This document shows positions 6,651 to 11,747 of a stretch of 11,747 bases of DNA, one piece after another. The stretch lies in contig JAAAIG010000592.1 in NCBI GenBank assembly GCA_015852425.1, positions 12,724 through 24,470 on the forward strand, given 5' to 3'. Position numbers and translations under genes: made by a program. Below the pieces are notes generated by a model, which saw only the letters and a list, made by a program, of their open reading frames with translations, had not been told where the DNA came from and searched no databases. Position 1 is the stretch's first letter; the number at the start of each line of letters is the position of its first letter. Source of the stretch: Gryganskiella cystojenkinii. Its lineage: Eukaryota > Mortierellomycota > Mortierellomycetes > Mortierellales > Mortierellaceae.

Positions 6651-9600
6651 TCAGTTCCATGATGGACCGCGGTTGTATCCTTGCCAGACATCCTTCAAGG
6701 TGATATCTGTCCAGAGATCCCTCCAGGGCTGTTGAGTCACCAATTCTTTCCATACTTGGGCTTGAACTCGTACCTGTACCAGCAAAGCTTGACTTTGCTC
6801 CAAGGCCCAGTGGATTTTCTCACTCTGTTGCACCTGCACTGCCCATTCGTTCATGGAGGACACGACCGAGTTCATCTCTGAGAATTCGAACTGAGCAGCA
6901 TCGCGATGCGTGATCGTGACGGTCGAGATGATAGATTGAAGACGATCAGTCGTCTGCTGGTGCCACTGCTTGACCGTAAGACTAGTCGTTTGAAGGGCCA
7001 ATTGAAGTTGGTGCTGATGACCAAAAACCAGAACCGAGAGACTGACCGTTGCCATGACGACCACGAGCAACAACGAAACTTGCTTGAGTATCGATGAGAG
7101 TGTCGACTTCCGATGCGACTTTGCCATGCCCATAAGCTCTATATTCGTGGGAGTCAATGTCGAGTTTACTGATTCGGTCACTGGAGAGAAAGAAATTTCC
7201 TCTTCTTCATCTTCTTCCACCACGATGGCTTCACTCTCCTGTACCACCTCTGCATCCGTGATCAGTTGATCGGCAGTGAGTTGGTCCTGATACTTTTGCT
7301 GTTGCGTGTACCATGCCTGGTACACAAGCTCAAGTTCTGTCAATGATACCGCCAAGGCCTGTTCGAGAACTTGTTTCTCTTGGATCGAAAGGGCTGCCTC
7401 CTGAATAGATGCGAACCCAAGTTGTTGTTCCTAAATGTCAAAAAGTCAATATGAAGGCAAAGTTTTCGATGAGTAATTATTAGAGAAACCCCATCCACTT
7501 TCTTCCTGAGTCGCATAAATGTACACAATGGGATTCTTCTTTTACTTTGACAAGTTCTTGTTTCAACTCATGGACTGTCTGTTCGGTGGCCTTGAGCCCC
7601 AGCTCCGCATCCTGGTAGAGATCGAGCATATGAGTCATATCCTGAACCAATATGTCGATCCGATCAGTTAACATGACCTCTCGATCCCGGAGTTTCGATG
7701 CAGTCTCGGTCCAGTACTGAAGTTGGGTTCGAGTCGACTTCAGTTCTAGTGTTCTAGGTGAGATTGGAGTTTGGATCGGCGAGACCGGGACCGTCAAGGT
7801 TGAGCTCGTTTTTACATGCATGACAACTGTGTCTTCCGGAGTATGTTTGTTGAAATCGACATTGGTCTCAGAGGTGAGGGTCGAGGTGCTGGATTCACTG
7901 GACGCACTGATTGGGCTGCTTGTTTCGATCTCTGTCTCTGTCTCTGAAGAGGAGAAGGCACCTCCCCCTTGTTTCGCTTGTTTTATCTCTTGGAGAGCTG
8001 GGGAAGGAGGTAACGGAGGGCAGGTAGTTGTCGCCGTCGTTACTGAAAGCATCTGGCACACAGACACGTCTTGAATTTGGGATTTTGGCAATGGAGGGAG
8101 GCTGGACAGGTCAGCGGGTGGTGGTGAAGTCGAGATGACATCCATGATCAAGCGCTCTTTGATTACGCTATCCTGGACCTGTTCATGTTCCGGCTCTGAT
8201 GACGAATATTCTTGCGCTTGGAAGACCTTGAAGGCGATCCATCCAGGTGAAGGAACATCTTCATCTTTGTCGGTATTGCCATTGTTGCTCTCTACAAGAT
8301 CGACCGAAACTAATGAGGGGGAGGACAGGGCATCTGCGACTTCATCGGCGGTGAGGGTAAATACTTCGATCTCGGGGTTGAACTGCACTCGCTTCTGCAA
8401 CGGCACTGGACCAATAAAAGCCAGATCACCTTCCTTCTCTGCCTGGTCTTCATTCTCCGTCTCTTGCTCCTTGGAGAAGGTGATGTTGCCACTCGAAGTG
8501 TCCTCTTCGTCCTCGATGAAAGTTCGCGAAGACTTCATCTCCTGCAATTGTTGCCAGGAACAACCCAGGAGCATCTCCATGTCGATGATACAGCTACTCT
8601 TTAAGATCTCGTCCTCTTGTTTCTGTTGTTGCCGCTGTAGTTTCTCTATCTCGATTTCGTCGTCTTTGGTATCCAAAGTCAGGTCCAACTCCAAGCCACC
8701 CTGGTTCCTCCACAACTGGCGCCATTCGTCTTGTTCGCGTTCGTGCTCGGTGCAGAGTTGCATCAACTGATCAAAGTCAACGTGAATCACCTCATTCTCG
8801 GACTCCTCGTCGTTGTTGTCGTCGGGCGACCGCTTGGAGACAATGTCGACTTCTTGCAGCAGTTGGTATTCGATCTCCTTGAGAGCTATATGAACCACGT
8901 CAGACCAGAGAACGACTTTCCTTTCGATACTGCTTTGTTCCTGAGCTTTCTTTGCGATTTCTATTCCCACAGCCGCCAACGACTCTACTCCTGGATCGAT
9001 TTGTTGCGTGGGGATGGTTTCCTGCTGTATCGAGGTCAGATCCTCGAAAGACATGGTCAACTGCCAATACCGCTCATCAAGGCCCGGAGAGGTGGGTGCT
9101 GCGCTCGGAGGCAGGGGAACCGAAGCTGCAACGTCGCACTCCAGTGGTGGCTGACCTTGACGAAAGGCGTCGTTTGAAGGCGGGGAGGCGGTGGCCGTGA
9201 TTGTCGTGAGAATGGACAACCCTGTCGTGGGTCGTGTCATCGATTCCTCCTCAAACCCTCGAATCGTCTGACCGTCTCCAACAAGAACGTACCCTTGCTC
9301 TTGAAGATCCAGTAAGGGGGTGGTGACCAAGCAAGTTTTTATCGTCGTCTCCTCATTTTCTTCGTTCTCGCGGCCTCTTGTTGATCCCGTCACGGTTAAA
9401 GACGGCAAGCCTGGAGATTGGATTCTGATTTCCAACGATGTCGATAGCTGCTGTTGGTGTGATTCTTGTGCAGCCGTGATCGAATCAGCAGAGGTCGAAG
9501 CGGAAGTATATCGATAATCTGGGAAAACTGCGACAGGCAAGACTCCTCCACTGCCTTGATTGTAAATCGGTGAGGGTAGATCCTCATTGCTCCAGCAGGG

Positions 9601-10362
9601 TGAAAGACCGCCAGTGGAGCCAGGAACAGGATGTTGTTGTTCTGTAGTTGAGGTACTTAGAACAGCAGAGTTTGCGAGCAATGTCAAAATAGGATGGAAG
9701 TGAGATGGGTTGTTGTTGTTGCTGTTGCTGCTGTTGCCAAGATGTGGGGTTGTGCCAGAGAGAGTGCGCTGTCTCTGACTGGCGTGAGCATTGGGCTGTG
9801 TTTGGTGAGCAAGATTCGACTCTGCACTGACAAAGGATCTCCTTAGAGTCGCAGGTGATGATCCAGTCACACTGACAGTGGACGTATGTCCAAGACCGAC
9901 TCTAGTGCATGGTGGGGAGAAATAAGCTCCTGCGGGGGCAATGAACTTATTCGCAGGGTGATGGCCTGCGTTCATTAAAGTTGGTGGCTGTTGATGCTCT
10001 GGTTGCCGTGCGCGCGAACGGTGTGCCTCTGATCGCTGCTGTGGCTCTGGCTGCGGTGGACAAACCACGCTTGGCTCTTGGCGGGATGAAGGGCTTAATG
10101 TGGGGTGACTGTGTGGAAAAGTCGATCTCTTGACCGGACTTGAGGAATGGAGGACTGTTGTGGTGGAAGGTGATGCCTTGGCATTGACTACCCCTGGCTG
10201 AGGACCATGCACTAAAACACTCAACAATCCCTCATCGGTGTCATTGTTCGATATGAGATGTGAGGGCCGTCTCTGACGGGTATTGTTGGCACAGGTTTTA
10301 ACGGGTGAAAGTGTGCTGGGCGAGGCAGACTGAGACGAGGCGACTGGAGCCTTGAGCATCAT
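6651..10362 (-). CDS. Unrecognised coiled-coil single-pass membrane protein with RVxF motif
   Basis: The exons are 10362-7546 and 7430-6651 on the minus strand, giving 1198 residues. I do not recognise the family. Residues 1 to about 440 are low-complexity, rich in Ser, Pro, Gln, His and Asn, with many Ser/Thr-Pro sites including two SPVK. Acidic and Gln-rich stretches follow (about 510-650). KRVQF at 657-661, followed by NPEIEVF, matches the RVxF docking motif of protein phosphatase 1 regulators. A coiled coil runs from about 875 to 990 and is continuous only if the intron is removed (ELKQELVK joined to EQQLGFASIQEAAL). One membrane segment lies at about 1056-1075 (VSLLLVVVMATVSLSVLVF), with basic residues (KSHRK) before it. 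By the positive-inside rule the long N-terminus is cytosolic. The last 124 residues are helical and Trp-rich. ATG 10362 is the first in-frame ATG after a TAA at 10420-10422. An upstream non-coding or coding exon cannot be excluded. Function is inferred only: perhaps a membrane-bound phosphatase scaffold. Confidence 0.75.
7431..7545 (-). other. Intron of the membrane-protein gene (115 nt)
   Basis: On the minus strand the donor GTAAAA starts at 7545 and the acceptor TTTAG ends at 7431, both between codons. Joining restores an uninterrupted coiled coil. TTGAC or TGACAT near the 3' end could serve as branch site. If retained, translation adds 20 residues and stops at 7480-7482, before the membrane segment. 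An alternative in-frame donor (GTACAT, 21 nt downstream) is possible. Confidence 0.75.
9709..9737. repeat. Trinucleotide tract coding for Asn/Ser run
   Basis: An imperfect GTT/GCT triplet tract on + encodes, on the minus strand, a run of Asn and Ser (SNSNNNN) in the disordered N-terminal part of the membrane protein, at about residues 210-219. It is likely to vary in length among strains. Confidence 0.6.
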
Positions 10363-10463
10363 CTGGTCGATTGCTCTTGGGGATAAGACGAAAGAGTGTG
10401 GATGGGTTGCAGCGGGCAATTATTCGCAGAGGGAAACAAAACAAAACAGGTGGACAGCGCAGA

Positions 10464-10469
10464 TCACAT
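10464..10469 (-). other. Minimal upstream start-stop (ATG TGA)
   Basis: On the minus strand an ATG is followed immediately by TGA, 102 nt upstream of the ATG at 10362. No other ATG lies between it and the main start. Relevant only if transcription begins upstream of it, which is not shown. Confidence 0.35.
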
Positions 10470-10498
10470 CGGAAAGTACAAAACGAGTCGATGTAAAA

Positions 10499-10549
10499 TC
10501 AAACGGTCTTCAGTTGAACCGACAAAGACAACATGCGGTAACCGTGCAT
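10499..10549 (-). other. Upstream reading frame of 16 codons
   Basis: A short minus-strand frame (MHGYRMLSLSVQLKTV, then TGA) lies in the probable leader of the membrane-protein gene and ends before the start-stop at 10469. It could reduce or gate translation of the main frame. There is no conservation data, so it may be chance. Confidence 0.3.
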
Positions 10550-11729
10550 CTACAATGCGAACTTTTCTCTAGGTGACAATGGAACCAGAAAAGAAAGGAC
10601 GATGCGTGTATCCTTCCGTTCTCTGACCTCGTACCTTTGATCTGTACAATGCTCAGCCATACAGTACAAAAAGCACAAGTTGTTCGCTGAACGTCAATCT
10701 TTCAAAGGTCTGGACACATGCCACTCCTCAACTCTTTGGTTCATCCCTGGACAAACGACTGCAACTGTTCGTTCCTGGATGAGCAACAACAAAGAACCAC
10801 AGAGCAGGGGCGAGGAAAGACAGGGGATAGACATAAACAACACGAGCCCAGTTCTCACATCTCTGTTTGCTTGTGTGAGGATTCGTCTTTGTTGACACCA
10901 CTCAGCTCGACACCAATCCATTCCAGGGATTGCTTATCAACAAACAACACTTCTGGCCTTTTTTTTTTTGAGCAAGTGACCAAACATGTCACCTCACCTC
11001 CGACTTGAAATGTCACCATTCCAGTGAGCTAGAAGCCAAGAAAAAAAACCTTGATCTCCAGGTTGCTGTACCTCGCTCTATTCCTCTCCGTTTTCTTTGT
11101 AAGAACACCAAAACGCTCTTTCTCTTTGTCCCCTGGTGCCCTGTCCGAAGGGGAAGAAGAAGAAGGAGGAACGGACTAGACTAAACGCGATCCCATGTGC
11201 TTCTGCCGAACAGGAAGGCTCTCAATATTTTTTGAGTCTCTGTGTCCGATCAGAACATGTTTATTTCGGACAAGGTACTTCGAGGAGTTTCCCTCCATTC
11301 TTGTTCGTCCCTGACTGCCCACCGTTTTTTTCTTGGTCTTGTCACACAAAAGTACTTCCTTACTCCGTCGTCGTCGTCTCTTCTTGCACACAAGACCAAA
11401 GATGACCAAACCAATGCAAAGCCCCATCATATGTTTGGATAAGTAAAGAACAACGACGCTATCATGACCATTCGATTTCGATAGCGCATTGTCGCGGTGG
11501 CGTTTTTTTTTTTTAGAATTGACTCGATTCGACCCCGATATTTTGATACAAAAGTAACAGCCCTTTTCATTTTAACACTCACATGCACACCAAACGCACG
11601 CCTGCTGTTGCCAAGAATAAAATCAATGAAACTCGCCTTTTGCACAGTATTGTGCACATCGTTGGTTCATTTTCCTTTCAATCATAAATTGGCACGTCTG
11701 AATGCCACTGATTTTCATTTTTGGATCAG
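10550..11729. other. Upstream intergenic region, no gene seen
   Basis: Several short open stretches occur on both strands, but none has a recognisable domain and they are broken by homopolymers (11 T at 10959-10969, 12 T at 11503-11514). No TATA box is evident for the minus-strand gene. TGTCACC-type motifs cluster at 10976-11018 and recur reversed at 10571. A GAA-rich tract (about 11153-11172) and one AATAAA on + (11616-11621) are present. No tRNA was recognised. Confidence 0.5.
11641..11656. repeat. Small hairpin, 6-bp arms, 4-base loop
   Basis: TGCACA (11641-11646), GTAT, then TGTGCA (11651-11656) form a perfect short inverted repeat, 20 bp after AATAAA on the + strand. It has no U tract and no adjacent gene, so no role is assigned. 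Confidence 0.4.
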
Positions 11730-11747
11730 AAAAAAAAAAAAAAAAAA
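11730..11747. repeat. Terminal poly-A run at the window end
   Basis: Eighteen consecutive A bases run to the last base. This may be a genomic homopolymer at which assembly stopped. It may also be the 3' tail of a retroposed element extending outside the window, but no such element is recognisable to its left. Confidence 0.6.

Noticed and set aside
7480..7545. Natural end of the long exon as a gene terminus (two separate genes at 6651 and 7480)
   Set aside because: GT-AG sites in matching phase join the two parts into one unbroken coiled coil, and the second part has no ATG near its beginning. A single spliced gene is simpler.
8135..8770. 211-codon open stretch on + inside the minus-strand membrane-protein gene
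   Set aside because: It is antisense to a longer frame with coherent coiled-coil and motif content. Its Ser/Cys-rich composition is what the reverse of Glu/Gln/Ser codons gives.
8731..9177. 148-codon open stretch on +, antisense to the same gene
   Set aside because: It overlaps the previous shadow and has no domain or promoter features. It is explained by the codon bias of the opposite strand.
11153..11430. Short opposing open stretches near a GAA-rich and CGT-repeat region
   Set aside because: These are simple-sequence tracts giving Lys/Glu/Arg/Ser runs, with no domain on either strand.

Overview
The window looks like nuclear DNA of a filamentous fungus, most likely an early-diverging one of the Mortierella type (Mucoromycota). 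This is inferred from three things: short GT-AG introns in otherwise long exons, A- or pyrimidine-rich leaders, and an F-box/leucine-rich-repeat (LRR) gene lying near a decayed LRR relative. No sequence search was possible, so the taxonomy is tentative. There is no bacterial-style operon, CRISPR array, rRNA, recognisable tRNA or transposon. The last 18 bases are all A, so the window probably ends at an assembly break.

Layout. Bases 1-1460 hold no intact gene, but about 442-909 on + reads as broken pieces of an LRR protein. Next comes a three-exon + strand gene (1585-3686, TATA box at 1461) for a secreted S41-family peptidase-like protein of 633 residues. A 376-bp convergent intergenic region follows, containing a perfect 10-bp-arm palindrome. 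On the - strand, 4063-6159 encodes an intronless 698-residue F-box/LRR protein, a probable SCF ubiquitin-ligase adaptor. Upstream of it, also on -, 6651-10362 is a two-exon gene for a predicted 1198-residue protein. That protein has a long Ser/Pro/Gln-rich disordered region, an RVxF-type PP1 docking motif, a coiled coil, one membrane segment and a Trp-rich C-terminus; its family is not recognised. Bases 10363-11747 are its leader and upstream DNA, with two small upstream reading frames and no convincing further gene.

The three genes are separate eukaryotic transcription units and nothing suggests one pathway. The points most worth following are the unrecognised membrane protein (a possible membrane-tethered PP1 regulator whose single intron decides whether the membrane segment is present), the S41 protein whose active site lacks the Ctp-type lysine, and the decayed LRR gene.
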